The notes: generated from the letters alone by a model not told the origin. Numbered from the stretch's first letter, positions 9,326 through 18,470 are shown. The stretch: DNA of 64,000 nucleotides from Pseudonocardia sp. EC080619-01 (GCF_001420995.1 NZ_CP012185.1:558001-622000), one strand, 5' to 3'. A program made the numbers and translations.

Positions 9326-10009
9326 ATGAGCGAAGGGCCGTCGGGGCCGATCGAGCTGCGGTTGGAGTCGCTGGGACGGACGCTCGCGGCGCTCGATGCC
9401 GCCGTGCGCGGTCACGCGTCGCGTCTGGAGAGCCTGGAGCAGGCTGCCGGGCGGTTGGACGGATACAGCAGCGAGCAAGCGGGGGTGTTGGCTGAACTCC
9501 TCCCCCGCGTTGATCAGCTTGCCGCAGCGGTGGAGGTCCCCGGCGATGGTCTGGGTTCGAAGGCGGTGGAGTCGGCGCCGGTGGTGTGGGCGCTGCTCTC
9601 GGCCGAGGATGCCTGGACAGCATGGAATGCACTTTCCGGCTGGGTCGAGACGGTTGCTGTGCCCACGTTGGCCCCGACGGCGCGCCAGATCCCGCCGTGT
9701 TGGCCGATGCACGTCTGGGGCCGGGAGACGTTGTCGTGGTTGCATCAGACGCACGTGCAGGCCTACGGCGCACACGGGTCGGCGGCGCAGGCTGCGGAGT
9801 GGCACACGCGTTGGGTCGCCCAGGCCTACTCGGCGATCGATGCCCGGGGCGCGGCGCCGGGTGGGTACTGCGACACCGCTGGGCATCATTCGGAGCGGGT
9901 CGAGCGATCCGAGCCGCTGCGCACCGAGGACTGGAGTCCGTGGCTGGTTCGGGCGCGCGATTGCGATGTGGAGCGTCGCCGCGCAGAGCCCCCTGGTGGC
10001 GGGCGCTGA
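9326..10009 (+). CDS. Hypothetical mobile-element protein with N-terminal coiled coil
   Basis: A 227-residue protein. Residues 1-80 are helical with heptad-like leucines (LRLESLGRTLAALDAAV). The second half is rich in tryptophan and histidine (LPPCWP-like CWPMHVWGRETLSWLHQTH, AAEWHTRWVAQAY). That Trp-rich half resembles proteins that accompany DUF4913-type genes in actinobacterial conjugative elements, but I cannot name a family. The start at ATG 9326 gives a sensible N-terminus; the ribosome binding site is weak. Soluble, no signal peptide. Confidence 0.6.
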   Translation: MSEGPSGPIELRLESLGRTLAALDAAVRGHASRLESLEQAAGRLDGYSSEQAGVLAELLPRVDQLAAAVEVPGDGLGSKAVESAPVVWALLSAEDAWTAWNALSGWVETVAVPTLAPTARQIPPCWPMHVWGRETLSWLHQTHVQAYGAHGSAAQAAEWHTRWVAQAYSAIDARGAAPGGYCDTAGHHSERVERSEPLRTEDWSPWLVRARDCDVERRRAEPPGGGR

Positions 10010-10125
10010 CATCGTGTGCGTCGTCTCGACACCGCGCCTCGGCTCGCCGGTCCCGGGCGGTGTGGGCGGTCGCGTTCCTGGATGCCGATGCCCGGCGGGC
10101 GGGCTCGAAACAACGTGAACGTGGG

Positions 10126-10551
10126 TCAGTGCCGCTCAGAGACGTGCATCGTGTGGAGGTCCGCGACTACGCGGTTGAGGGCGTGGCGGGTTTCGGGACG
10201 TAGTTGGCCGATCGTGCGGATCAGTTCGTGGATCTCGGCTCGACGGATGATGAGGAGCAGCTCGTGCTCGTCGGGGGTGATCTCGCTGTGGGGGTCGTCG
10301 TGGAGGTAGGCGACGGAGACGCCGAAGAAGCGTGCGATGTCTTCCATCGTGGCTTTGGACGGGTTGGTGCCCCGGCCGAGGCGCAGTGCGTTGAGGTTGG
10401 CGCGCGAGACCGAGCCGCCGAGTGCTCGGATTCCGGCGACCATCTCCTCGAGTGTGTAGGGGCCCCGGTCACCGGGGTGCACCGTGTCGACGAGATGGTT
10501 GAGCTTGTCGGCCAGTGACCGCGGCGTCGGCTCGGTCTGATGCTCTCCCAC
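10126..10551 (-). CDS. XRE-family helix-turn-helix regulator
   Basis: A 141-residue DNA-binding protein. Residues near 20-80 form a Cro/C1-type domain: LADKLNHLVDTVHP, YTLEEMVAGIRALGGSVSRANLNALRLG and then TMEDIARFFGVSVAYL. The C-terminal part is helical and may dimerise. The GTG at 10551 is chosen because AAGGAGG lies 8-9 bases upstream; a longer frame from 10629 lacks a site. It is transcribed away from the nuclease gene across a 480-base gap and may repress its own promoter there. Similar small regulators are common on actinobacterial plasmids and prophages. Confidence 0.85.
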   Translation of the reverse strand: MGEHQTEPTPRSLADKLNHLVDTVHPGDRGPYTLEEMVAGIRALGGSVSRANLNALRLGRGTNPSKATMEDIARFFGVSVAYLHDDPHSEITPDEHELLLIIRRAEIHELIRTIGQLRPETRHALNRVVADLHTMHVSERH

Positions 10552-11031
10552 CGTGCGGCCTCCTTCCTGACCCGTGGTGATCGATCCGGTGGATCGAAGC
10601 GTGGTGACGGTAACGGCAGTGGCCGGCACAGGGGCGGCGAGGGGGACGTCTCACCGAGAGGGTTCCTCTTCACGACGGCAGAGAGGCAACCTCGACCCAC
10701 GCACCGGGTGCCACGACGAGGGGCTGACACAGCTGGTCCGGGGTTCTTCACCGCCCTGGCACGGGCGTGGCCGGAGGGTCGCTCCCGTGTCAGATGAGCG
10801 CACCGCATCACGGTGAGCGCCGCGGAGGTGGCCGGGCGGCCCTCTGGAGTCAAACAGGGCTCGTCGGGGTTGAGGACGTCGTCGTCGGACACGGCAATCT
10901 CGCACGGTGATTGCTCCGGACCGAGGTGGTCGGGGCAGATCCATGTTCTTCGGCGGTCAGCGAGTTGTCCGGTTCCCGAACAGCTCGCATCGGCAAGGCG
11001 GCGCGGGGACCCGTCCCCTAAGGTCGGTTTC
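10552..11031. other. Divergent intergenic region between XRE regulator and nuclease
   Basis: No gene is supported, although a minus-strand frame around 10780-10950 has a less arginine-biased composition and might be a decayed coding remnant. Promoters for both flanking genes should lie here. No inverted repeat of operator quality was found by eye. Confidence 0.4.
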
Positions 11032-11850
11032 GTGACTTCTTTTCCAGCGCGGGCCGGGTACGATCCGGACTTCCTCGGCGTGGCAGCGCCGATGCCGTCG
11101 CTGTCGGGCATTGAGACGGTGCAGTTGGACTACACCCATTTCACGACGTTGCACCGGCCGGATCGCCGTCTTGCTGCGGCGACCGCCGTCGCGATCGACG
11201 GTGCACGCCTGCGGGATCTGGAGCGCTCCGACGACTGGCGGCTCGACGACCGGCTTCCAGCCGCACAGCAGGCCGGCGAGGAGATCTACGCCGACAACGA
11301 CCTGGACCGCGGGCATATGGTCCGGCGGGCCGACCCGGTGTGGGGCGAGGTGGATGAGGCCGAGCAGGCGAACTCCGACACCTTTCACTACACGAACGCC
11401 GCGCCGCAGGCGGCATCGTTCAATCAGGATCGCAAGTTGTGGCTCGGCTTAGAGGACTATCTGCTCGAAAACGCCGGCGATTATGACCGGAAGTTGATCG
11501 TGTTCACCGGGCCGGTGCTCGCCGACGACGATCCCGACTATCGGGGCACGCAGATTCTTCGATCTTTCTGGAAGATCGGGGGGTTCGTCACCGGTGGCAG
11601 GCTGGGCACGACCGGTTATCTACTCGATCAGAGCCCGCAGTTGGGCCAGCTACAGAGCGGGGAGGGGCCGCCGCCGCTCGGTCCGTTCCGCATGTTTCAG
11701 GTGCCGGTCGCGCGTATCGCCGAGCTGACTGGTCTCGATCTTGGCCCCGTGCTCTCGGCTGACCGGATGCCCGTGCCCGAGCCCGGCGTGGCTGCGCTCG
11801 CTGATCGCGGGGTGCGCCTGATCTCCTATGCCGTGATAGACGGGCTCTGA
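11032..11850 (+). CDS. DNA/RNA non-specific endonuclease (DRGH family)
   Basis: A 272-residue nuclease of the NucA/Serratia type. DLDRGHMVRRADP carries the catalytic histidine of the DRGH motif. HYTNAAPQAASFNQD carries the Mg-binding asparagine in the N-x-x-P-Q pattern. No clear signal peptide is seen at the chosen GTG 11032, so the protein is either cytoplasmic or exported by another route. Extending upstream to 10813 adds an unlikely arginine-rich leader. It cuts single- and double-stranded nucleic acid in characterised relatives. It stands alone, with no immunity gene recognised next to it. Confidence 0.88.
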   Translation: MTSFPARAGYDPDFLGVAAPMPSLSGIETVQLDYTHFTTLHRPDRRLAAATAVAIDGARLRDLERSDDWRLDDRLPAAQQAGEEIYADNDLDRGHMVRRADPVWGEVDEAEQANSDTFHYTNAAPQAASFNQDRKLWLGLEDYLLENAGDYDRKLIVFTGPVLADDDPDYRGTQILRSFWKIGGFVTGGRLGTTGYLLDQSPQLGQLQSGEGPPPLGPFRMFQVPVARIAELTGLDLGPVLSADRMPVPEPGVAALADRGVRLISYAVIDGL

Positions 11851-12095
11851 GCCCGCGGCCGCTGGCCCGGCGGCACAGGGCGACTCGGAGCGGTGGGGGC
11901 TTCTCAGCAGCTACTGCCCGCCACCGGGGTGGTTCGCGCGCTGTCGCGGCGCCCTATCGCGGAGGACGGGCGGTCCTGCTCACCGCGAGCTCCCGCGTCG
12001 GCCGGCCCGGCCCGGAACAGCTGCTGGTCGCGGTCACCCTTGCCGGGCAGATCCGGGCTCCCGGGAACCAGGACGGACGCCCGGGAGCGTAAACG

Positions 12096-13005
12096 TCATC
12101 CGACGTCGCGGCGCAGGAGGTCCTCGGGGATGTCGCGGCACAGCAACGGCAGCGTCGCCCCGCCACTGACGGCGACCACCGGACACGGGGGACCTGGTTG
12201 CAGGTCGAGGCCTTCACGCCTGGTAGGCCCCGGAGACCGGTATCGCCAGCACGTCACCGCGGGTGAGGTCCGCGGGGAGCCGCACAGCGTCGGCGAGAAC
12301 GTCGGCGGACTCGCCGTGCCACCCCGCCACCTGCATCGGTTCGAGGTCGGCCCGGGTAGCGCGCCCCACGAGCCGCAGCGGGTGGCGGGCGCCGTAAAAG
12401 GCCGGTCGGGGGTCGTCGCTCATGCCGCCGTCGACCAGCACGATGCTGCGGCCGTCGCTGCGGCCCGGCAGAGCGCGACGCCGGCGCGCGCGACAGTCGC
12501 CCGGCCGGGTTCGACGAGCAGCTGTGGCTCGGCGATCCGTGGGCGGTGCACGCACCGGACACAGCGGGTCGGACGGCGCGGCCGAACGAGACCGGATCGA
12601 TGACCGCTCTCCCTCGGCGTGGCCGGCGGCGTGGCCGCCGCCGCGGTCGAGCTGAGGCAGCGCGAGGCGGTGCTCGGCCCGGACGGCGGCGAGGAGCTCG
12701 ACCATCCGGGTCGCGGCGGCCTCGTGGCGGCTGACGGAGCGGGCCTGGGAGCCGAGATGGCACTGCAGGCCGATCAGGCGCAGCTGCGGACGCGCGAGGA
12801 TCCGGCCGACCGCGGCGAGGACCTCCCGATGGGGATGCCGAACCAGGAGTCCGCGGTGGCGGTCGTCAGGCCCGGGTGGGTGCGGGCCTCGACGCCGGGA
12901 CGCACCCGCAGCAGCACCTTCTGTCTCACCGACGATGCGCCTGCCGTTATCCGGGACGGTTCGCCGTCGTGCCGCGATCAGCTCGGCGCAGAACTCATCG
13001 CAGGG
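12096..13005 (-). pseudogene. lysA: Diaminopimelate decarboxylase-like gene, multiply frameshifted
   Basis: PLP-dependent decarboxylase remnants appear in at least three frames. KVLLRVRPGVEARTHPGL is in one. IGLQCHLGSQ and a LPQLD-GGGHA-type segment are in a second. SIVLVDGGMSDDPRPAFYGA and ADLTRGDVLAIPVSGAYQ are in the same frame as the second. The last piece, PEDLLRRDVG, is in a third and ends at a TGA at 12096. The order matches LysA from the barrel to the C-terminus. The N-terminus with the PLP lysine was not recovered. Three or more shifts make a sequencing artefact unlikely, so this is a decayed gene. Confidence 0.75.
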
Positions 13006-13273
13006 AGATCCGTGTGTGGTCGGCGAGGCGTCGGTGTCGTCGATCCGGGTTGCGGGACAATTCATGTTATGACGGGTTCCGTGGCGACGGGCGCCTCCGA
13101 GCAGTGGCGAGGGTCTGTCGGAGGTAGCGCCCTGCAGATCGGGCGCCGCACCCGTGTAGTCGGGGCGACGGTCGTGGGGGCGTCCCTAGACGAGTCCGCT
13201 GGGTCGGACGGGGACCGGTTGCGGTCGCGGTGCTTGTCGCGGCCTGGTCCGAGTCTACGAGAGGGGCGGGGTC

Positions 13274-14305
13274 ATGAGCGCTGAGGAGACGGGCGAGGAG
13301 ATCGTCGTCTACCGCAGTGCCGATGGCTCCTCACAGGTCCAGCTGCGGGCGGTCGCGGGGACGGTCTGGATGTCGCAGGCGGAGATCGCTGATCTCTACG
13401 ACACCTCAGTGTCGAACATCGCCCACATCATGCGGCGGATCCTCGATGACGGCGAGGTGACGGAGGCAACTATTGACTCGCAGTCAATAGTTCGTGCCGA
13501 GGGCGTCCGTCGTGTCCGACGCGACGTCAAGGTCTACAACCTCGACATGGTGCTCGCGGTGGGCTATCGGGTGTCGTCGCCGCGCGCGGTGCAGTTCCGC
13601 CAGTGGGCCACGACCACGCTGCGCGAGTACCTGATCAAGGGCTTCGCGCTCGACGATCGCCGGCTGCGGCAGCCGGGCTTAGACTACTTCGATGAGCTGC
13701 TCGAGCGCATCCGGGACATCCGAGCCTCGGAGCAACGCTTCTATCAAAAGGTCCGCGAGCTGTTCGCGATCAGCAGTGCCGACTACGACAGGGAGTCCGG
13801 TACTGCGCGAGCGTTCTTCGCCACCATCCAGAACAAGCTCATCTATGCGATTACTCAGCATACCGCCGCAGAGTTGGTGACGATGCGCTGCGATGCCGAC
13901 GCCCCGAACCTGGGGCTGACCTCGTTCTCGGGGGGCCGGGTCGGCAAGGCTGATGTGACGGTGGCCAAGAACTATCTCAGCGAGCAGGAGGTATCTGATC
14001 TCAACTTGCTGACCACCCGGTTCCTGGACTTCGCCGAGGACCGGGCGCGTCGGCGCCAGTCGATTCTGATGTCGGAGTGGGTGAGCCAGACCGACCGGTT
14101 CATCGACTTCGACGAGCGTCCACTGTTGCGCGATGCTGGATCGGTGTCGGCGGCCGAGGCGAAGGCGGTGGCCGACGATCGCTACGCACGTTTTGACTCC
14201 CGCCGTCGGGCTGACGAGGCGCGGCGCGCGGAGCTCGAGGAGGCTGAGGATCTGCGGGCGCTGGCCGAGATCGAGAAGCGACGGGATGGCCCCGACCGCG
14301 GGTGA
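13274..14305 (+). CDS. rhuM: RhuM-family virulence-type protein
   Basis: A 343-residue cytoplasmic protein. The N-terminus EIVVYRSADGSSQVQLRA and WMSQAEIADLYDTSVSNI are the hallmark of the RhuM (virulence RhuM) family, which begins with a helix-turn-helix-like region. This is followed by VKVYNLDMVLAVGYRVSSPR and a central FQKVRELF-type helix. Family members are common on genomic islands; their biochemical role is unsettled. GAGAGGGGCGG before ATG 13274 is a good ribosome binding site. The C-terminus is highly charged and helical. It is followed by an efflux pump gene on the same strand. Confidence 0.9.
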   Translation: MSAEETGEEIVVYRSADGSSQVQLRAVAGTVWMSQAEIADLYDTSVSNIAHIMRRILDDGEVTEATIDSQSIVRAEGVRRVRRDVKVYNLDMVLAVGYRVSSPRAVQFRQWATTTLREYLIKGFALDDRRLRQPGLDYFDELLERIRDIRASEQRFYQKVRELFAISSADYDRESGTARAFFATIQNKLIYAITQHTAAELVTMRCDADAPNLGLTSFSGGRVGKADVTVAKNYLSEQEVSDLNLLTTRFLDFAEDRARRRQSILMSEWVSQTDRFIDFDERPLLRDAGSVSAAEAKAVADDRYARFDSRRRADEARRAELEEAEDLRALAEIEKRRDGPDRG

Positions 14306-14487
14306 CCAGGCACGTCCTTGACGTTCGCCGGCAACATCATCGAGACCGGCAGTCAGTCCTACCGGCTTGCCCACGCCCGGGCGAGTCGACAATCCGCGTG
14401 AAGGTTGTCATCGCCCGGCCGAGAGGTGGTCTCGGGTCGAGAGCGTTGATAGGTTTGTCCTGTGAGTTCTGCGGGCCGTCCGAGCTG

Positions 14488-15918
14488 ATGTCCGGCGGGG
14501 AGGGTGCTTCCACCCAGTCCCCGCCACCGAGTCGGAGCAGCGCGGCGCTGGTCGTGCTATCGGTTGCTCAGTTCACCGCCGCCCTTGAGTTCTCGATCGT
14601 CTTCGTCGCGTTGCCGAGCATCGACCGGGACCTGCAGATGGGCACGGTCCTCGCGCAGTGGGTCGCCAGCGCCTACGCGGTGATGCTCGCGAGCTGGCTG
14701 ATTGTCGCCGGCCGGCTCGCAGACCGATTCGGCGCGGCCCGGTTGTTCGTCCACGCGATGGCGCTGTTCGGTCTGACCAGCGCCGTCGCCGCCGCGGCTC
14801 CCACCGCTGAGGTCCTGCTCGCCGCACGCGCAGGACAAGGACTCGCCGCGGCGCTGCTCCAACCAGCAGCACTGGGTCTGCTGCAGGCACGGTTCATCGC
14901 TCCCGTCGACCGGAGAAGGGCGTTCGGGATCTGGAGCGCTGCAGGAGCCCTCGGACTGGCACTGGGCGCCCTGATCGGTGGGCTGTTGACAGTGCTGTCC
15001 TGGCGGCTGACATTCGCCATCAACATCCCGCTCGTCGTCGCCTGCGCGATCGGCGCGATCGTCTGGCTCCGCCACGCCGAGCACCCGAAGCCTGAAAGAC
15101 CGATCCCGCTGCGCGCCGCGAGTCTGGCAACCGGCACCGTCCTTGCGCTGACCATCGGCTTGACCGCGGCCGCCGACAGGGGCTGGTCGAGCCCCGAGAC
15201 CCTCCTCGGGCTCGCGCTCGCGGTGGTGCTGGCCCTCGGGGTCCTCACTCACGAGCGCCGCGCCGCGCACGTTCTCATCGACCGGGGCCTACGGCGGGCG
15301 CCGAGCCTGCGACTCGGCGCTCTCGCCACCGCGCTCTACATGGCCAGCATGGGCTCGACCTACTACCTGCTCACCGTGCTGTTCCAGTTGGTCGCGGCCC
15401 GAGACCCCATCGCCACCGGGCTCGCGTTCCTCCCGCTCACCATCAGCGTCGCGTTCGGCGGTCCACTCGCTCAACAAGCGATGAAGCTCAGATCAGACAC
15501 CGCCGTACTGGCTGCAGGTTTCGCTCTCGGAGCTGTCGGCCTGGTCGGGCTCGCCATCACCACGACCAGCTCGCTCGCGGTGATGACGCCGGCGCTGGTC
15601 CTGACCGGGCTCGGCAACGGCGCCGTGTTCACCACCATGTTCGTGATCGGCACCCGCGACACCCCAGCCGACCACCGAAGCAGCGCCGGCGCCCTGCTGA
15701 CCACCACCCAGTACGTCTCCAGCGCCGTCGCTCTGGGCTGCCTCGTCCTCGTTCTCGGGGCGCAGCCAACCAGCGCAAGCACTGCCACCGCGCTTGCACT
15801 CACCGCGGCACTCGCCGCGCTCGGCGGCGGGATCGCCCTCGCCAGCCCCCACATCATCCGCGCAGAACACCCGCCCGGGGCCACCGCAGAAGACGACAAC
15901 CGGGGCCAGAAGACTTGA
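14488..15918 (+). CDS. MFS transporter, DHA2 (14-TM) efflux family
   Basis: About 476 residues with roughly fourteen hydrophobic segments. It has the motif-A-like GRLADRFGAARLF after TM2 and the alanine/glycine-rich ARAGQGLAAALLQPAALGLL typical of EmrB/QacA-type drug exporters that use the proton gradient. The start is placed at ATG 14488; the frame opens earlier, at 14302, but that leader overlaps the rhuM end and is not membrane-like. A TTG at 14455 is an alternative. Substrate unknown; drug or metabolite export is the usual role of the family. Confidence 0.85.
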   Translation: MSGGEGASTQSPPPSRSSAALVVLSVAQFTAALEFSIVFVALPSIDRDLQMGTVLAQWVASAYAVMLASWLIVAGRLADRFGAARLFVHAMALFGLTSAVAAAAPTAEVLLAARAGQGLAAALLQPAALGLLQARFIAPVDRRRAFGIWSAAGALGLALGALIGGLLTVLSWRLTFAINIPLVVACAIGAIVWLRHAEHPKPERPIPLRAASLATGTVLALTIGLTAAADRGWSSPETLLGLALAVVLALGVLTHERRAAHVLIDRGLRRAPSLRLGALATALYMASMGSTYYLLTVLFQLVAARDPIATGLAFLPLTISVAFGGPLAQQAMKLRSDTAVLAAGFALGAVGLVGLAITTTSSLAVMTPALVLTGLGNGAVFTTMFVIGTRDTPADHRSSAGALLTTTQYVSSAVALGCLVLVLGAQPTSASTATALALTAALAALGGGIALASPHIIRAEHPPGATAEDDNRGQKT

Positions 15919-16275
15919 CGACACTCAGCTGGTCGGCCACCGCGGATTCCGGGCGGCATCTGGAGACGTGACGCAGCTGCTCAGCGCCGTGGCATCGGCG
16001 GGATGTGACACGGCCACGACCTGATCGGTCGGGTGCTCTGGCCCTCGGCGCAGGAGACGTGATGGCCGCATCGGACAGTGTGAACGATGTGGTGGTGGGC
16101 CTGCTTCGGCGACCAGCTCGCCAAGGCGGGTCCGGACCGGCTCCGAGCGATGATCCAAGCCCGCCGAGGCGTTGGTGTCCACTGATGCCGCCGCGGCGTG
16201 CGGACTGGGTGGCGAGAACCCCGTGCCCGAAACCGATCCAGCTGCGCTCGGATGTATCGGGCCCGAGAGAACCTT
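15919..16275. other. Convergent intergenic span, no gene seen
   Basis: It lies between the 3' ends of the efflux pump and the coiled-coil gene. Frames on both strands are short and without motifs. No strong terminator hairpin was found. Confidence 0.4.
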
Positions 16276-17346
16276 TCACTGGTCAGTGCGCAGCGCTGCG
16301 GTGAGCGCCGCGAGATCGTCGGGATGCAGGCGCCGGCGCGGCCCGCTGTCGGCTGTGGCGTGCAGGTGCCGGAGTTCGGCGAGCCCGTCGTCGCGTTCCC
16401 GGCGGGCCTGCTCCAGCTGGTCGGCCAGGCTGCGGGTCTCGTCGCGGGCGCGGTCGGCGGCGGCCGCGGTCGCGGTGTACTGGTCGCGTAGCTGCTCGGC
16501 GGTGGTGCGGGCCTCGTGGAGCACCTCCTGCTGCGCGACGAGCCGGGTCCGCTGCTCGGCCGCGGTGTCGGCGAGCCGGTCCCGCTCGGCCCGAAGCCCG
16601 TCGTGGTCGGTGCGCAGTGCCGCGAGCCCTTCGGTGGCCTGGTCACGAGCGCGTTCGGCGCCGGCGATCTGTCGCCGTGCCGCGTCGCGGTCATGTTCGG
16701 CGGTGCGCGCGGCCAGGACGGCTGCCTCCCGGTCGCGGTCGGCGGCCGCGGCCCGCTCCCCCGCCTCTCGGGCGTCGTCCACGGCGCGGTCGCGGGCGGC
16801 GGTGGCGTCGCCGGCCTGCTGACGGGCGGCACCGAGTGCCTCGGTGGCCTCGAGAGCCGCGGCCGCGGCCTCCTCGGCGCGGGTGACCGCCTCGGTCCGT
16901 TCGCGACGGGCCTCGGCGGCGGAGGCGTCGGCGTCACGGGCCCGGACCAGCGCGGCGCCGCGGGCCCGCTCGGCGTCCTGGCGGGCAGCGTCGGCCTCGG
17001 CCGCCTTCGTGCGGGCCTGCTCGGTGGCGGCCAGGGCGTCACGTTCGACCTCGTCGAGCCGCTCCCCCACCCCGGCCAGCGCGCCGGCCAACTCGGCGAC
17101 CGGGCCGGCGACGGCGGCAACGTGCTCGCGCAGCCGGTCGGCGTCGAGCGCAAACGCGCCCGACCCGGTCTCGAGCCCGAGGGTGCCCAACGCGTCGCGT
17201 TCGGCGCGGGCCATCTGCGCACACGAGCGCCTGCCCTCCCAGCGGGTGTCACGGCAGAACGACCGGGGACGTCCGCCCTGGGGGCCGGGAGACGGGAGCT
17301 CAGCGCGGCATCGGCTGTATCCGCAGCGTACAGCGGTGTCGGTCAC
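16276..17346 (-). CDS. N-terminal Cys-motif / long coiled-coil protein (KfrA-like architecture)
   Basis: A 356-residue protein. The first 45 residues contain CGYSRCRAELP and SFCRDTRWEGRRSC, spaced like a small zinc-binding unit with several basic residues. Residues about 60-335 are an almost unbroken alanine/glutamate/arginine coiled coil. The layout is the same as in the gene at 58448-59719, with little sequence shared outside composition. Plasmid KfrA proteins also join a small DNA-binding head to a long coiled coil and repress their own promoter; the link is architectural only. GTG start at 17346, weak ribosome binding site. A palindrome lies about 70 bases upstream. Confidence 0.7.
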   Translation of the reverse strand: MTDTAVRCGYSRCRAELPSPGPQGGRPRSFCRDTRWEGRRSCAQMARAERDALGTLGLETGSGAFALDADRLREHVAAVAGPVAELAGALAGVGERLDEVERDALAATEQARTKAAEADAARQDAERARGAALVRARDADASAAEARRERTEAVTRAEEAAAAALEATEALGAARQQAGDATAARDRAVDDAREAGERAAAADRDREAAVLAARTAEHDRDAARRQIAGAERARDQATEGLAALRTDHDGLRAERDRLADTAAEQRTRLVAQQEVLHEARTTAEQLRDQYTATAAAADRARDETRSLADQLEQARRERDDGLAELRHLHATADSGPRRRLHPDDLAALTAALRTDQ

Positions 17347-17415
17347 ACTCGACAGGCTATCTGTTCAGTTTTCATAACTCGAAACTAGGTTCCTTGTACG
17401 TTCAGGGCGATCTAC

Positions 17416-17445
17416 ACACCAACGGAATTCTTGTTTCGTTGGTGT
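17416..17445. promoter_or_regulatory. Perfect 9-bp inverted repeat at the Ltp gene start
   Basis: ACACCAACG at 17416-17424 and CGTTGGTGT at 17437-17445 are exact reverse complements separated by 12 bases. The right arm ends immediately before the ATG at 17446. It sits between the divergent coiled-coil gene and the Ltp lipoprotein gene. It could be an operator for either, or a hairpin in the leader that hides the start of the Ltp gene. Confidence 0.6.
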
Positions 17446-18054
17446 ATGGCACGCGCCAGCACGCGGACGCCCCGCCCCCTCTGCGCCCGCAAGCTGGGCG
17501 CAGCAGACGCCGCAGCCCCGGCTCCGAAACGACGGCGGAAGTGGCCCTTCATCGTCGGCGGCGCAGTCGTGCTGATCGTCGCCGCCGCAGCAGCGGGCAC
17601 CAACGATGGACGCACAGAGTCTCCGACCGCAGCGACTCCGACCTTTGCGCCAGCCGTCGTCCCGCCCACCTCAGTCGCCGCACCGCCCCCGGCGCCAGTG
17701 CCCAACACGGCATCCGCCCCGGAAACGTTCTCTGCGGCCCCGCCGGAGCCGACCACACCGGCCCTGTCGGTGAGCCGCCAGAACGCGGTCGAGTCGGCCG
17801 AGAGCTACCTCGACTACAGCGCGTTCTCCCGCAAGGGCTTGATCGACCAGCTCGAGTACGAGGAATTCTCCACTGCCGACGCAACGTACGCCGTTGACCA
17901 CGTGACCGTCGACTGGAACGAGCAAGCCGCGAAGTCCGCGAAGAGCTACATGGACTACAGCTCGTTCTCCCGCGGAAGCCTCATCGACCAACTGGAGTTC
18001 GAAGGCTTCACGGCTGCGCAGGCCAAGCACGGCGCGGACTCGGTCGGGCTCTGA
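17446..18054 (+). CDS. Ltp-family surface lipoprotein-like protein with two Ltp repeats
   Basis: A 202-residue protein. A basic N-terminus is followed by one membrane segment, WPFIVGGAVVLIVAAAAAG, near residues 33-52. A proline/threonine-rich linker and then two copies of the Ltp domain follow (YLDYSAFSRKGLIDQLEYE and YMDYSSFSRGSLIDQLEFE, about 45 residues apart). The Ltp domain is known from a prophage lipoprotein that blocks DNA injection by a second phage. No lipobox cysteine is evident at the membrane segment, so anchoring is probably by the helix. ATG 17446 abuts a palindrome. A hairpin follows 75 bases after the stop. Confidence 0.8.
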   Translation: MARASTRTPRPLCARKLGAADAAAPAPKRRRKWPFIVGGAVVLIVAAAAAGTNDGRTESPTAATPTFAPAVVPPTSVAAPPPAPVPNTASAPETFSAAPPEPTTPALSVSRQNAVESAESYLDYSAFSRKGLIDQLEYEEFSTADATYAVDHVTVDWNEQAAKSAKSYMDYSSFSRGSLIDQLEFEGFTAAQAKHGADSVGL

Positions 18055-18128
18055 CCCACTGCGGCCCGGGCGCAGGCAGGCTGCGCACCCTGCGCGACGT
18101 CGTCACGCACCTACGGGCGCATACAAGT

Positions 18129-18165
18129 CGAGCCCCCACTACCCGTCTTGGGCGGTGGGGGCTCG
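18129..18165 (+). terminator. Hairpin terminator-like inverted repeat after the Ltp gene
   Basis: CGAGCCCCCAC (18129-18139) pairs exactly with GTGGGGGCTCG (18155-18165) across a 15-base loop. It follows the Ltp stop by 75 bases. The following sequence has only scattered T residues, as is usual for actinobacterial terminators. Confidence 0.6.
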
Positions 18166-18297
18166 TCTGTTGCGCGGCTCCGCTCCCGGCTATAACCCCA
18201 CGCCGGGGGATCGGCTACCCCCTCGACGCATACCAGCGGCCGATGAAGCGGAACTGCTGCCCGCCGGCGACCACGCAGTAGCCACCGGGAGATCGAT

Positions 18298-18345
18298 GGG
18301 ATGGCACGGCCGACCATTCCGGAGCTCTGCGTGCCCGGTGAGGGC
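18298..18345. repeat. Diverged repeat, copy A (second copy 33984-34030)
   Basis: About 48 bases starting GGGATGGCACG and containing ACCAT, CCGGAG, TGCCCGG and GAGGGC match 33984-34030 in the same order with about eight differences and one gap. Minus-strand translations share C-H-P-x-D-L-P. The two copies could be fragments of the same decayed gene or a shared mobile-element boundary. Confidence 0.45.
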
Positions 18346-18470
18346 GCTGCAGTAGGAGATGTACTGCCGCTGGGAAAATACCGACCACCCGAAACGCTGG
18401 TGATCCAACCTGTGACCTGCTGATTCACTGGTCGAGGCGGGTCGTCGTTGGGCGTCGCGGGTCGAGCTGG

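Noticed and set aside
14302..14487. Earlier start for the efflux pump at 14302
   Set aside because: The leader overlaps the rhuM end, is arginine-rich and not membrane-like, and has no ribosome binding site. ATG 14488 gives the normal family N-terminus.
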